From contig NC_091280.1 of the NCBI RefSeq assembly GCF_042100115.1, forward strand, positions 992,001 to 1,056,000: a stretch of 64,000 bases of DNA, in the 5' to 3' direction. Each line of letters starts with the position of its first letter. Within the stretch, counting starts at the first letter, position 1. Under the pieces are notes generated by a model. It had not been told where the DNA came from. It ran no database searches and saw only the letters and a list, made by a program, of their open reading frames with translations. This document shows, piece after piece, positions 1 through 11,601 of this stretch. The translations under genes were made by a program, and so were the position numbers. The DNA comes from Alternaria dauci (taxonomy: Eukaryota; Ascomycota; Dothideomycetes; Pleosporales; Pleosporaceae).

Positions 1-917
1 CGATGGTGCTTTAGCTTGCAGTTGTGTCGCCAGCGTGGATCGTGGTGCAGCGTTGGGTTCAACGGCCAAATTTCCGGCACCGGAAGGCCTGAGAGCATAA
101 AGTGCGGCGAAGCGTCAATTAGCAAGGTTCTCCCTTCTAACAACCTTCTCGACACCCAAAGGAGGGCCGGCGCTGCAGACGCACGCATGGGCACGCATGG
201 GCACGCATAGGAGAGTCATGGCAAAGAGGGAAAAGTGAGGTGGTTGATGGGCTGAGTGACGTGGCGTGGCATGCAGACGGGGACCGGGGAACACTAAGCG
301 ACCGACTAACTCAGCCAGGCCGACCCGATTCAAGTCGTACCTGGCGACGTGGGACCCTCACAAAGAAGACACCATCCTGACCCCACCTCCCAAACCCTTG
401 GTACAACAAAGCAAAAGCGTTGCGGTACTGAGGGGCATCCGGTGACGTCGACTCTAGTTGCAGCTCCAGATCGCGATGCTGCGACTAGACTTGCTCGCCA
501 CGTCCAATCTACGACCTAGAGCATTGGTGACGTGCATCCAGCCGACGATAGGTGGACTCAATTATGCAGCGGCTATCGAGGATTTTCGAAAAGGCGAGAA
601 GGATGAGAGAAGATTACCCAAGGTGGCGGGCGAATCTATTGTCAGTACGTGTTCGCAGTTCAGTGCTCCGCGCCCCAATCAACAATAGATGAGTTGATTA
701 CTCTGCTGCAGACAAGCATGTCGTCAGATGCGCTCATGTAAGCAGACATCTGGAGCCGAAGTTTAGTCACGTGTGTGTCCTAGTTTGGATCGGAGAATCA
801 TTCGATGCTCACGTGGAGCGATATATGCCTACCTAGAACACCTAGAACGACCCAGAGTACCTAGCACTATTTCCTGTCACGTGTTCACTCGGCCAAGCTG
901 TCCGACATGATGATACC
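1..917. other. Intergenic, no gene supported
   Basis: No open frame here has recognisable motifs or a convincing gene structure. The stretch holds a short 10-bp tandem repeat (listed separately), a repeated CCTAGAACR motif near 831-850 and several CACGTG/CACGTGA-like elements near 766-890. It may be the distal flank of the minus-strand gene that ends at 918, but nothing proves a regulatory role. Confidence 0.5.
181..210. repeat. 10-bp tandem repeat, three copies
   Basis: The decamer GCACGCATGG occurs three times head to tail; the last copy ends in AG instead of GG. It is a small simple repeat in intergenic DNA with no visible function. Confidence 0.8.
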
Positions 918-1601
918 TCAAAATGGTCTGCAGGCTCGTGACGAAAAGCTTGTCATCGTCGTTCCTACCTCACCATAGTCATTTTGTCCAAATATTTCCA
1001 CCTTGTTTCCTGTCTCCACAGCCGTATTCATCTTCATGGCCTCAAGCCACTTCCGATTGACCTCTACGTCTTTCTTGCAAAGTTCACAGTTCGTCTTGTC
1101 CCCCCTGTGCTTCTTCTTCTTACTCTGCGTCATTGTGACATGGACGTCGGTTGTCGACCACAGGTTCTGTTCAAACGTATGCCACGTAACGAGATTCATG
1201 GTTGGTACTGAGGTTGGAGAAGCCGAAGTAAGAGTTATAGCGGGTGTCTTTTCGAAATAGTCGCTTCCTTGCAACAATATAGTCGGAGGGCTTTGTGCTT
1301 GGAGGAACGTGTCTACCTTCAGTGGCGATGTGCAACGTGTTGACGGATTGAGCGTTCTTATCAAGTCGAGCGCTTCTCTCCATTCTTGCGTCATTCCGGA
1401 GCCACAGCGTTGCCACAATTTCTGTAATTTCGTGGCGCTGATAGCGGGTAGGGTCCAGCGTGCTTTTATTGTGCTTCGTCCGAGTGGACGTGTTTTCGGC
1501 GACAATGACGATGAGGGGGATGGAGAGCAGACCTGACATTTTGCTTGGTCCTCTGGGTCGGACTGAGAACATGCCCAGCATGGCGTGGTATCGGAGGACA
1601 T
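918..1601 (-). CDS. Small hypothetical protein with RanBP2-like zinc ribbon
   Basis: A single open frame of 227 codons starts at a true ATG. Near the N-terminus a CWAC pair is followed after ten residues by CQVC. This C-x2-C-x10-C-x2-C spacing is that of RanBP2-type zinc fingers, but the conserved Asn between the pairs is missing. A further CELC sits near residue 172 after a Lys-rich stretch (SKKKKHRGDK). The middle is low-complexity and Ser/Thr-rich. No enzyme motif, signal peptide or membrane segment is visible. The upstream side carries an imperfect tandem repeat of about 40 bp. Function is unknown; a weakly conserved or lineage-specific gene is likely, and an undetected intron cannot be excluded. 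Confidence 0.45.
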   Translation of the reverse strand: MSSDTTPCWACSQSDPEDQAKCQVCSPSPSSSLSPKTRPLGRSTIKARWTLPAISATKLQKLWQRCGSGMTQEWREALDLIRTLNPSTRCTSPLKVDTFLQAQSPPTILLQGSDYFEKTPAITLTSASPTSVPTMNLVTWHTFEQNLWSTTDVHVTMTQSKKKKHRGDKTNCELCKKDVEVNRKWLEAMKMNTAVETGNKVEIFGQNDYGEVGTTMTSFSSRACRPF

Positions 1602-1644
1602 GGCGTTCGCCTTGAGGTTATATACGTAACGCGGTGAAGTGTAT

Positions 1645-1724
1645 GAAGGCGGGATACGTCGTTGTATCGAAGACTTGAGGGGAGAAGGCGGAATACGTAG
1701 TTATACCGAAGACTTGGGAGGGGA
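1645..1724. repeat. Imperfect tandem repeat of about 40 bp, two copies
   Basis: Copy one (1645-1683) and copy two (1684-1724) share GAAGGCGGRATACGT and CGAAGACTTG blocks with a few substitutions and a 2-bp length difference. The repeat lies 44 bp upstream of the start codon of the minus-strand gene at 918-1601, in its promoter or 5' UTR. Confidence 0.75.
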
Positions 1725-2154
1725 AGACGGAGAGAAAGCAAGATAGATTGGAAATATGAAGCAGCTGTCGAAAATTCCTGGCCAGTTCCGCTCTACGGAT
1801 CTGTTGAATCTCTAGGTGTTGTGTGATGCGAAAATGGATAAAGATGGAGCAAACCATGGTTCTGGTGAGTACGTTACCAAGCACCACAAAGGCATTCAGG
1901 CGACACAGTGACGGCAGTAGAAATCCTGCACTGTATTTACTGAGGTACAGTTGTCAAACCTGTCATTTCCTCACTCATGGGCATTGTTCTTTCCCAGTTG
2001 CTCCTACGACGCAATCTTATGATCCACTGCTTAAAATGGGAAGGCACCAAGGGCGATAGGCCTCTGTCCACCTCGACCCTTACTTCCCCATCCAACGCCG
2101 CTTTGACGGGCTTCTCATCTATCCTACCCTCATCTCCGCGCTGGCTCACGAAGC

Positions 2155-3075
2155 ATGGCGAATACCACCTCTGCAACACAAGATGTGTCGCCGTTGACTA
2201 AACCAGGTGAGCACTCACCTCCAGGTCTCGACCGCACCTGTCATGGTACTCCATTTTGGAATTTCAAAGGATTGTGCCTGACAACTGCAGCGGATTGGGC
2301 TCTCCACATGGTCGTCGCTTCTCTGAGATTTTCTCGTTCGAGCGACGCGCCAGCCTCGTCGTACACCACGCGTGATGCCGGTCGCCTTGATGTGCTGAAC
2401 GCCCTCAATTGGCATGAGGCCCACGATGAATACGAATGGCCTGATTTCGTCCAGCTCGGCCTTGACTTTGCCCAAACGATGCGGTTCCGACGCGGTCTCG
2501 TGAATGATGTCTTCATGGCCCTTGAGAAAGCTGGTGTCATCAGGGTCACTGGTGAGCCCGGTGTACTCGGAACGCCACAGAGCTCCATGAGCAAGAAAAG
2601 AGCCGGAGCGAACGATAGGTACTGTACAGATACATGTCTAGCCATCGAAGTACTGACGGAGCGAGTAGTTGGCATGCGCATGTCCGAGCGAAAGCGTCAT
2701 TGCAGGCGTGAGAGCTCCAATACCGAAATGGCTTCCGACAAAGAAGTACCCTACTATGAGACCGATCGTTTTCTTGCGCAGAGCATGCTGTCCTTGATCG
2801 AGCATGTTGGTTCTCCTGTTGCAGGCCGCATCGCTAGCCTTGACGAAGGCGATCGTCTCTCCGAAGAAGAATTTGCCAACAGCATTCAAGATCTTGTGAC
2901 CCAAATCCGGAATGCTAAGGACGACCCAAGACCCATGAAGCGTGTTGGGAATGTCGATGTTTCGAAGAGCAGCAATGAACAGGCACCTAGAGTATCGAGC
3001 TCCGAGCCTTGGACAACAGACGATGAAGCCAAGTGTAAACACTTGGATGCCACGAGCATTCCCTGTACTCGCTGA
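2155..3075 (+). CDS. Hypothetical protein, 306 aa
   Basis: An uninterrupted frame of 306 codons opens at ATG with AGC in front of it. I do not recognise the family. The central part (about residues 75-130) is rich in aromatic and charged residues (HEAHDEYEWPDF, LDFAQTMRFRRG) and looks helical and folded. A basic patch (SERKRHCRRES) follows near residue 180, then an acidic helical segment, then a polar tail. There are several Cys but no regular metal-binding spacing, and no signal peptide or membrane segment. It is divergently oriented from the minus-strand gene at 918-1601, about 550 bp away. Continuity of the frame and codon use argue for a real gene; function unknown. Confidence 0.5.
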   Translation: MANTTSATQDVSPLTKPGEHSPPGLDRTCHGTPFWNFKGLCLTTAADWALHMVVASLRFSRSSDAPASSYTTRDAGRLDVLNALNWHEAHDEYEWPDFVQLGLDFAQTMRFRRGLVNDVFMALEKAGVIRVTGEPGVLGTPQSSMSKKRAGANDRYCTDTCLAIEVLTERVVGMRMSERKRHCRRESSNTEMASDKEVPYYETDRFLAQSMLSLIEHVGSPVAGRIASLDEGDRLSEEEFANSIQDLVTQIRNAKDDPRPMKRVGNVDVSKSSNEQAPRVSSSEPWTTDDEAKCKHLDATSIPCTR

Positions 3076-3331
3076 GGGGGCCGGAACGGGGAAATTCTGG
3101 CTGAGGGAATCAGTTTGACGATGTCTCGGAGGCCGTCTATATCGCTATGACAACAGTACAAAGACTCAAAAAAGTTGTCAGGAACGATGTACAACTAACA
3201 TATGCATATCTACATATACATACTACACAGCCTAAATCTGGTATATCTCGGGCAGAAAATCGCATCGCTGCCGTATATGTGGGTATAAGTCATCAATCAT
3301 ATCATCGTACATGACAATCCTCATCGTGCCT

Positions 3332-4507
3332 TCATAACAGCACCCAGTCCACGGCCACGGTCCATTTCTCCTCTCCAACTTCGACGTCCCACATGGGTGC
3401 ACGAATACCAACCACGCACCCCGTTTTGACGAGCACGCCTCCTGAGGCTCTAGCTCCGCCTTGACCGGCTAGCACGACCCTGATTGGGCTATCTTCCGCG
3501 CCCATACTCCCTTCTCTTGAAGCATTATACACGCCAGACACGGTGCTGCCACGCGCAAAGACGATGCCACCTGAAACACACTCCACAGCATCATCTTTTT
3601 GCGGTTGATCTCCGCCTCTGGACAGGCCAGTCACTCTTATTCGCAACCTAACGCCGTCCTCCTTATCACGACCACCGACGACACCACTCCTATCTTGCGC
3701 CGCAAAACCAGTATTCGCCGTCTCTATGATCCAACTCGTCACTGTCGATGCTAGACCGTTGGGTATGTATTTGCCGTGCTTGCGCGAAGGAGAGAAGATC
3801 TCAGGGAGCGGTCGGGAGGATTTCTGGGGCGAAGTAGGCTGCGCGGGAAGTATAAAATGCGGGCGTTGCGGTGCAGCGGCTGGCGTAGACGTCACTGCTG
3901 CGATGCTAGGGAATGGCGCAGGGGTACGCGGCGGGAGGACTTTGAAGCGGTGTGTCGTTGCATTCGATCCGGGAGCTGGTGTAGGGGGTTCAGACAGTTG
4001 TGGGAGCGACGGAGAGCTTGCTGGAGAGATGCGACGACGCTTGTTGGTTTGGACGGATTCAAAGAGCATCTCATCTTCCTGGTCTGCTCCTTGTTCTACC
4101 GAACGGCCCAGCTGTGTGTGACCACCTTCAATAGACTGTATGATAGCCTCACCATTCTCGTCCTGCTCTGACTGGCTTGATTGAGAGGGTTCTTCTATGC
4201 TTTCAATTCGTTCAATTTTCCTTCGCGGCTTCGCAAGCGGTGTGGAGTGGGTGATTGTGTCCTCCTGTGCCTCACCACGCTTCTCCTTGGCGACTCCAGT
4301 TGCTGGTCGTGGCGGCGCGAGCACGAAACGTTTCGCAGGCGTCAGCTTCTTCTGCTGTAGCTCAGGCCCTGGCCGCACTGTTTTCGTGGATGCTGGTGTT
4401 TGTACAGCGAGAGCATTGTGTAGGCCAGATTGGGGTTTCTTCAGCTTTTGGGTCGAGGGCGGATTGGGCGCTAGGAAGCGGTGGGGGGAGGGCGTGTGGG
4501 CCGACAT
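3332..4507 (-). CDS. Hypothetical protein with disordered N-half and beta-rich C-terminal domain
   Basis: A single exon of 391 codons. Residues 1-250 are low-complexity, rich in Pro, Ser, Lys and Arg, with a likely nuclear signal (NKRRRIS) and repeated SP/TP dipeptides that could be kinase sites. From about residue 243 (KHGKYIPNGLASTVTSWIIE) the protein becomes compact and beta-rich, with alternating hydrophobic residues, Gly turns and a WDVEVGEEKWTVAVDW end. This resembles a small beta-barrel (OB-like) fold, but that is only a guess. No catalytic motif is seen. A nuclear DNA- or protein-binding role would fit; I cannot name the family. Confidence 0.65.
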   Translation of the reverse strand: MSAHTPSPHRFLAPNPPSTQKLKKPQSGLHNALAVQTPASTKTVRPGPELQQKKLTPAKRFVLAPPRPATGVAKEKRGEAQEDTITHSTPLAKPRRKIERIESIEEPSQSSQSEQDENGEAIIQSIEGGHTQLGRSVEQGADQEDEMLFESVQTNKRRRISPASSPSLPQLSEPPTPAPGSNATTHRFKVLPPRTPAPFPSIAAVTSTPAAAPQRPHFILPAQPTSPQKSSRPLPEIFSPSRKHGKYIPNGLASTVTSWIIETANTGFAAQDRSGVVGGRDKEDGVRLRIRVTGLSRGGDQPQKDDAVECVSGGIVFARGSTVSGVYNASREGSMGAEDSPIRVVLAGQGGARASGGVLVKTGCVVGIRAPMWDVEVGEEKWTVAVDWVLL

Positions 4508-6118
4508 CGTGGGAGTAACATGAGCGATCCGGGCAGCTTTGAAATGGCGGGTTGGCGATGTTGGGGGATATTATCGTAGACAGACGTATGATGGTGGTGG
4601 CGAGGCTGCCAACGCCAACACTGACACAAACGCGATGCAGTCGCGAAAACGCGGGATCGCGCAGTCACGTGATAGGAACGCCACATGTGCGTCGCGTTCA
4701 TTGTGAACGCATCTAGGGCTTTCCTACATTTTGCCAACTGTTCATGGACGCTCAACAACAACCTCAATACTATAGAAGGCTGTACACTCTTTTGCTTCTG
4801 TATAGGTGACGCGACGCTCTCAACGTACCACATAGTTGCGTGGGTAGCTGCAGCGTCAATCGCGAATCACATGTCAGTATCGAAGCGACTAAACATCAAC
4901 AGTATCCGGAACCTCGGGAATCTCTACAGAGATAAGCTTCAGCACGCTTAGATGTCTTCGGCATGTCAATTGTCACTCCAAGGCTGTATTGCATCCAAGC
5001 GTGGATAGTATCCCACGCGCAATCTCCACAAAACAAAAGATTCAAGGATGTTTCTGGAAGCCGGACGAATCGGGGTATTGGTGTTGGGCGGCAATTGGCA
5101 ATCCGGTGATACCAGCCATCTTTTGCAGAACCTGAATTGGGTCTGTGGGATTGCAATGGGGTGATCTCTCGATTGGCGCCGGGTGATCAACGATATCCTG
5201 GCTGACGCTCGTCTCCATAGGAACATGCGCCAAACCTGGCACAGAAGAATCGAATAGACGCATGGACTGCGAGCAGCACGGTGGCGCAGCGCAGGGAACA
5301 AACAGGTGGGCAAGGCGTGAGATTCTAGCAGAAGTGTTTTGTCTGGCGATGCAAGGTTGAGCGCGGAGGGAGGATGATATAATCTGACAGCTGGGGTCTT
5401 GCATGCGGCTGACGCAGAGTGGGCGGCGAAGGCGGGCCAAGGACTCGGTGCAGCGCAATGGAATGGCGGCAATACGAGTGCATACGTACTGCCGACGGGT
5501 GCACGGCGTGTGTAACCTGGCGAAGAGCCGGTCACAGACGGCAGGTGTCGCGGTTAGTGAGGCGATGGGCAGAGTCGCGGGCCCAGCCACGGAATATGAC
5601 ATGGCCCAAAGCAGTGCAAACAATAGCGCGACAGGCGTTCGCAGCGAGATGGGGCTAAACAAGAAACTTGCGACTTCGCGTCTGCAAGGGACGACCCCTT
5701 CAGCCTTAATGATCTGACCGGGGAAGGGCGTGGTCGGTCCACACGGTGGCTCACGGCGTGTGATTGGTGCAGCGGGGGGCTCGGAGAGGCTGGAGCCAGC
5801 CACACGAGGATGCGTAACATAGCAATAGAACAACACCCGCGAACCCGATCCACCCCCCCAAAACACGCTTGCATCTGGCATCCACGCCATACCGCTGCTT
5901 CTGCACTGTCGCTCTTTTTTGTTCTGCCTCTCCGACACTCTCTCTCATTCTCCATCTCTCACTCTCTCCCATTGCAGCTCCACGTCCGTCTCGCAATTGC
6001 AGCGAATGCGCCTGATCGCCGCCAACGACGCTGCACCCGCGGCCACTGACGTCCACCGCCCGCTCTCGCTCGACGCGCCTTCCCGCTCCAAGTCCCTCAC
6101 CCGGGCGACTGCCTCAGC
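4508..6118. other. Divergent intergenic region, pyrimidine-rich near the plus-strand gene
   Basis: This 1.6-kb gap separates the minus-strand gene ending at 4507 from the C2-domain gene starting at 6119. Long frames on both strands here overlap each other and carry no motif, so I do not call them. From about 5888 to 5992 the plus strand is strongly CT-rich (CTCTCTC runs), as often seen just upstream of fungal transcription starts. It is therefore the likely core promoter and 5' UTR of the 6119 gene. Confidence 0.5.
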
Positions 6119-9100
6119 ATGGCGACCAAGGCCATGAACCTCCCCAATTTTGGCGGAGCCCATGCCGCAGGCATCTTCTCCGACATGACGGTCGACGGGC
6201 CCGTCATCGGCACCCTGGTTGTCATTATGGACCGCGCCCGCAACCTGCCCAACAAGCGGACCATGGGAAAGCAGGACCCGTACTGCGCTGCCCGGCTAGG
6301 CAAGGAAGCAAAAAAGACAAAGACGGACAAACGAGGCGGCCAGACGCCCAAATGGTACGTACATATTGCACTTGTTCCGACTCCATCTCTCTGACATGTG
6401 CAGGGACCAGGAATTGCGCTTCACCGTCCACGACTCGCCCGACTACAACCGCCTCAAGGTCTCCGTCTTCAACGACGACAAGAAGACAGAGCTGATTGGC
6501 GAGGCTTTTGCCAATCTCAGCTCCGTCATCACGCCCGGCGGAGGACAGAGCGATGAATGGCTCGGCCTCAATTGCAAGGGCAAGTACGCCGGCGAGATCC
6601 GGATGGAGATTACCTACTACGACACGCGTGAGAAGAACGAAAAGCCGGTACAGCAGAAAAGGAGAGAGTCAGCCAAGCAAGAAGGCAAGGCCGCTGTGGG
6701 TGGAGCGCGCGAGATGACGCCCGTCAAGCGACGTCCGCTCCCCAGCGACCCGACAGGCGCCACGCCATCGCCTGTACATACTCCTGAGCAACGAGGACTG
6801 CGGGGCGTCAGGGCTGGCCCGCGAGAGCTGGGCTCACCGCGGCACCAACGGACTCCAAATGAGCCGTCGCCAGCACACCGGCCACAGTCGGATACACCTT
6901 CACGCAGGCCTGTGCCCGAATCGTCCCCCCTCAACCCCGCGTCTGCGTCGAGCCAGAACACCCCGCAGCGCCCCGCGCCGCATACCTCGTACAGCACACC
7001 TTCAAACCCGCGCCCGTCGGCCCAGAGGATGCCTCTGCCGAGAGAAGAGAGCTTCGACATGTCCTATGCCGCCCCCAAGCCATACGAGGTGAAGCCGATT
7101 GATCCCTTGCCACAGCGCATGCGCCACTCGGAGCAGAGGAGGATGTCTCAGGAAGATGGCCAATCTCCTCGAAGCCAAGCGTTGCAACATCCCGAACCAG
7201 TACATTCTCACTCGGCTCCAACGGTCCCGACACAGCACACCTATGAATCCCCGACGCAGCAGCAAAAGCTCCAAGAGCAACAGAAGCAGATTGAGTACCT
7301 GCAGCAGCAGTTACTTCAGCACCAGCAGCATGAGCCTCAACGCATTGAGCCGGCCCCGCAGCCAGCTTGGCCAGTCCAGCCGTCTCAATCGTACGCGCAA
7401 GACCAGTACCAAGATCCAACATACCAGGTCGCGCCCCTGCGAAGCAGCCGTAGCCGTGAGCACCCTCAGGAGCAGGCCTCTCCAGTCGACCAATACTACG
7501 GTCAGCGATTTATCGAGGCACCACCCCTGCACGACGAAAGCCCTACCCATCGGAGACGTAGTGCGATGCAGCCCATGGTGGAAGACGAGGACGACATGCC
7601 ACCGCCGCCGCCCATGCACAAGCGCAATGCTAGCACCTTGCCTCACCCTAATCAAGAGAGCACTGACCGTTACCGCAACGACAGCCCGGCGCCACTCAGC
7701 TTTGCATCAAGATCAAGAGGGGATTCACTTCCGTACAGCTACGACATGCCGCCTCAGCAATACGAGCCCGACAATTACGCGCCTCGACAACCTTCTGAAC
7801 GACGGTACACTCACCCTCGCATGCCAACACAGGCTTCAAGTCGCCCCGAGTCTCGTGATGCGATGGTGCCATCCCCACTACGTCAAGAAACACTACGACA
7901 GGAACCACCACCAGCACTGCCAACCAGTCTCATTGCCGGGCTGAATCCGGTGAGGCAAGAGATTGAAGCGCCATCTTACGAAGCTCCTCCTTCGTACGAG
8001 ACACCGCCGCAACTGCGCCACTATTCTGAGCCGGCAGAGTATCGAGCCCTCACACAGTTTGAGGCTCCTAGTCAGTCACAGGAGTTGGTCCATCATTCCG
8101 CCTACCAGTCCAACGACTACTATCCCCATGACCCGCCCGAGCAGCCTCGTCAGATGTCACCTCCTGTTTACGACCCCACCCCTATCGTCAAGCCTCGTGC
8201 TACAAGTCCTGGTGTGAACCCGCGATACTCTCCCAACCCAACCATGGACCGCTACTCTCCAAATCCGACAACGGACCGCTATTCTCCCAATCAGGAGATG
8301 GAGCGTTACTCCCCGAACCCAGTTGCCGATCGCTCGTCCAGGATGCCTGCACGAAGCATGCCAACTCGCAAGTCAGTGTCACCTCGCCCACCACCCGCGA
8401 GGGAAGACACGGGTGAACGAAGACTTTCTGGAGTGGCATTCAATCCTGACAGCTTTGATGTCTATAATCCCAGAGTGTCCAAGTCTCCCATACCTTCGGA
8501 TGACGAGTTGGAACGACCTGGTAGCCGCATGGAGTACAATGACAAAGGTCAGATTGTCACATTCAGTGGCCGGGTAGTCGATGCGTCGGATCATCTGCCC
8601 GTCGATAACTGGGCACCCGAACCAGTACCCAAGGGCACAGTCAAGGAGAAGGCTCCTCGCAGCAGAGCGCAGCTCAACGGTAGTAGAGATTTGGAGGCTG
8701 CTATGCAACGCGAGGAGCGATACCAGCGCGAGCGTGCTGACAGAGAGCGCATTCGCCATGCAGCTAGCATGAACTTTGACAACAGCAATGCCCTAGTCAC
8801 TACGAGGCATGACTTTAACAACGACTACAATTCGCCCGTCAACGCAGGTGCGCTGGTTCTTGCAAGTCAGAGTCAATACAATGCGCCTCCTACTTCTACA
8901 ACACGCAGCAGACCCACTAGGCGAGACCAACAGCGTCCTGTGTCTGCCTACGACACGCCACCGCAGTATAATCTACCGGACAGACAGGCTCTTCGCGAAC
9001 GCGACAACCCCAACAGCTACGGCAGCAGTCCTAGCTATGACAGACGTGGTACCCAGAGGCATAGTGTTGCAGCACCACCCATTCCTGCCAAAGTACCCAT

Positions 9101-9236
9101 CGATATGAACGGCGGTGGCTACGGCGCACAGAACGAGGACATGGCACTCAGCTTGGAGCTGCAGAGCATTGACATTGGACCTGGCTCTGGTGGACGCAGA
9201 CCAAGAACTACGACTAGACGACAGTATGGATACTAA
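6119..9236 (+). CDS. fic1: C2-domain cytokinesis protein, Fic1/Inn1 (ingression protein) type
   Basis: Two exons, 6119-6354 and 6404-9236, are joined through a 49-nt GTACGT...CAG intron that splits a Trp codon, giving 1022 residues. Residues about 25-145 form a C2 domain: GTLVVIMDRARNLPNK, then KQDPYC, then FTVHDSPDYNRLKVSVFND and ELIGEAFANLS. The rest is a long Pro/Gln/Ser-rich disordered tail with many PxxP motifs, a Gln-rich possible coiled coil near residues 363-390, four tandem RYSPNPxxD repeats (686-721) and a basic helical stretch near 770-790. Fic1/Inn1 proteins work at the actomyosin ring, where the C2 domain and PxxP motifs link membrane ingression to SH3 proteins such as Cyk3 and Hof1/Cdc15. 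The architecture fits well. The length greatly exceeds the yeast proteins, as in many filamentous ascomycetes. Confidence 0.82.
8223..8330 (+). repeat. Coding 27-bp tandem repeat, four copies
   Basis: Four 9-codon units (8223-8249, 8250-8276, 8277-8303, 8304-8330) encode RYSPNPTMD, RYSPNPTTD, RYSPNQEME and RYSPNPVAD. The unit carries an SP site in a context like that used by proline-directed kinases. It lies in the disordered tail of the C2-domain protein. Confidence 0.9.
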
Positions 9237-9836
9237 TGGCAACATGAAGACTTCATACCACACTTTTACGCTTTTCATGGCGTTGTACGATAATGTTTTA
9301 CCGGGGAAGAAGGGCTGTTCCTTGACTGCTTTCTTTCCTGTTTCTTTGCTCGATGTCTGGACGCTGGAGCCAGGCATGTCGGAGTCTTCTTTTCTTTCTT
9401 CCCTCTCTCCTTTCTTACAAGATGTCTTGCATGGCCTTTGCTTGCGTAGATCGGTTTCTTTACGCGCCTTCGTGCGCTACTTTTTATACTTTCCCTGGTC
9501 CGAAGACAAGCATTGATACCACTTTTCCAATTCAACGCATCTAGTACACCATGAATCGTTCACTCTGTATCTCTTGCCTCTTGTGATGATGTTAGGCATG
9601 AAAAATGAGTCACAAGATAGCAGAAGCAGGAACATGTGGTCTTGATAAAGCGCATACTACATTGTTGATTATCTTCATCTCGTAGACGTCGTGAAGAAAC
9701 TGACTCCGAGCTGGGGTATCTGCACGCGTACTGCTCAAGGAAATCTATGCTAAAGCTAAAGCTATCTTCTCTCTGACATTTGCACTCGACCACTCTCAAC
9801 TCATTAAAGACCATTACCTCGAGTTGACCAACAAGC
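9237..9836. other. Convergent intergenic region
   Basis: This holds the 3' flanks of the C2-domain gene and of the minus-strand membrane-protein gene. Pyrimidine-rich runs around 9380-9420 are the only visible feature. No gene is supported. Confidence 0.5.
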
Positions 9837-11601
9837 CTACTCATACAAATCTCTGTTTTTTGAATCGTTCTTGAGAGGAGCATCAGCTGCAGAGGCAGTG
9901 GGCTGTTGTCTGGCCGAGTCCTCAGCTGAAGCGTCACTCGTTATCACTGGTGGGAGCTGCGGTGGTCCCTGCCCTGCCGCTTGAGGTGGGGAGGTAGGGA
10001 GAGGGCCCTGGGGTGGCGGACTTGGAGCCAGCGGTGGCGTAGTTCCTGCATTCGATGGGCCACCATACGGCGTAGGCGTGTGCGCAGCGTTCCCAGGGGC
10101 AGAATAGATTGGCTGAGGGGCCTGAGGGACCAAAGGCGACACGTCTCCCATCTGATGTTGCGGTTGTGGGTGGCTTATGGGAGAGACAGAAGACTGCGAA
10201 ACGACGGTTCCATCCTTGGCCATGTCGCCGTAGTAACCAGTTTGCTGAGGAGGATACATATAGCCTTGTGGTGGCACGAAGCCTCCGTTTGGTGCTTGAA
10301 CCCAGCCTGGAGGTGGAGGGCCATAGTAGTAGACCTGGCCGGGAGCACCAGGTACGGGCTGCAGGGCACCGCCACCAGGCATACCAGGCTGGAAAGCACC
10401 TGGTGTTTGTGCCATGGCGGGATAAAGCGGCTGACCCGGTGGTACAATACCGACGGTTGTCTTGCTGAACTGACCCAACAACTCTTCTGGGTACCGATGA
10501 CGAAATCCCCATTTCCACCAAGCCTTGAAGGCTGCGCCACTGCCCATGGTCTTCCACTTCTCAGCCAACAGCTTCTGGTCTTCAGCGCTCCGACGATCTT
10601 GCATACGAGTGAAGCAGAGCACCCAGAGCGAGATGAGTACCCAAGAGCATGTACCAAAACGCATGGCACTCTTGCCGAGCATGAGGCGACGGAACCAGAA
10701 CCAAGACTCGAGGAAACCAAGGAAGAAGAGGGTGGGTATTATAGCTGCAATGACGATGATCCATATGCGAATGCGAGAGGTGCAGTAGTAATAGTAGCAC
10801 GAATCGTATGAGCTATCATCGTCATCGCTGTCGTTTAAGCTGCCACTACCTGCACCACCGGAAGAGGAATCAGTGCGATAAGGTGCCGGAGGCGTGCTGC
10901 AGTCCGAAATGTAGTACGAGTAGTAGTAGTCCGATGTTGCAGTGAACGGTGCGGCGCTCTCAGACAGATACCATGTCTCCCAAACGTAGACGGTGTTGTC
11001 GTAGGCAGTGCTGCTTGAGTAGGTCTCAATCGAAGTTGGCGAAATCTGTGCAGTTACCTGGGTCGGGACATCCACAGAGGCGGAAGTAGTCACGGTGACT
11101 AGGGAGGCACTCAGAGTCAGTATTACGAAGAGTTGGACAGGGAATGGTTTACTAACATGGTGTGGGGCAAGAGGCAGGTGCCGTCATGGTGACGGGCATG
11201 CTGAAATCGATATTTGTGATTGTAGTTGTCGTTGAAGTTGCCGTTGCAGTCGCATAGTAATCATAATCAGGCTCAAGATCAGACTCTGCCACCGCACCGG
11301 TAGTGTAGTAAGCGTATACCACCTGGAGATCATCGTAGTAATAGCCATATTCGGCAGTGGTCGTGTACGGTGAGACCGTGGGGGTGACTTCGTCCTTGAC
11401 GATGCGGGTTACGGTATAGCTATCGGTGGTGACACTGCCGTCATAGTATGTGTACAAACTCTCAGACACAGATTCCGCATAACGGGAGGTGTATGTCCAG
11501 TATGCCGAAGTAGAAGGAGTGGTAGTAGTGTAATCAGAGAAGAACTGTGCCCGTGCAATAACGGCATTAGCGATCGCCATGAAGACGAATCGGGCAGCCA
11601 T
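9837..11601 (-). CDS. Thr/Tyr-rich membrane glycoprotein with Pro-rich cytoplasmic tail
   Basis: Exon 1 is 11157-11601 and exon 2 is 9837-11098. They are joined by a 58-nt GTTAGT...CTAG intron with a CTGAC branch site, giving 568 residues. The N-terminus is a signal peptide (RFVFMAIANAVIARAQ). Residues 20-250 are Ser/Thr/Tyr-rich with YY pairs and many potential O-glycosylation sites, plus a few Cys near the membrane. A strong membrane segment at about 255-280 (RIWIIVIAAIIPTLFFLGF) is followed by a second hydrophobic segment near 292-308. After a Trp-rich loop the tail (from about 360) is rich in Pro, Gly, Gln and Tyr (PPPPGW, QGYMYPPQQ). This is a fungal surface protein of unknown function, possibly a wall or surface sensor; no enzyme motif is present. 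Confidence 0.78.

Noticed and set aside
5042..5938. 298-codon frame on the minus strand between two divergent genes
   Set aside because: It overlaps other long frames on both strands in GC-rich DNA, shows no domain or coherent composition, and sits where the promoter of the C2-domain gene should be.
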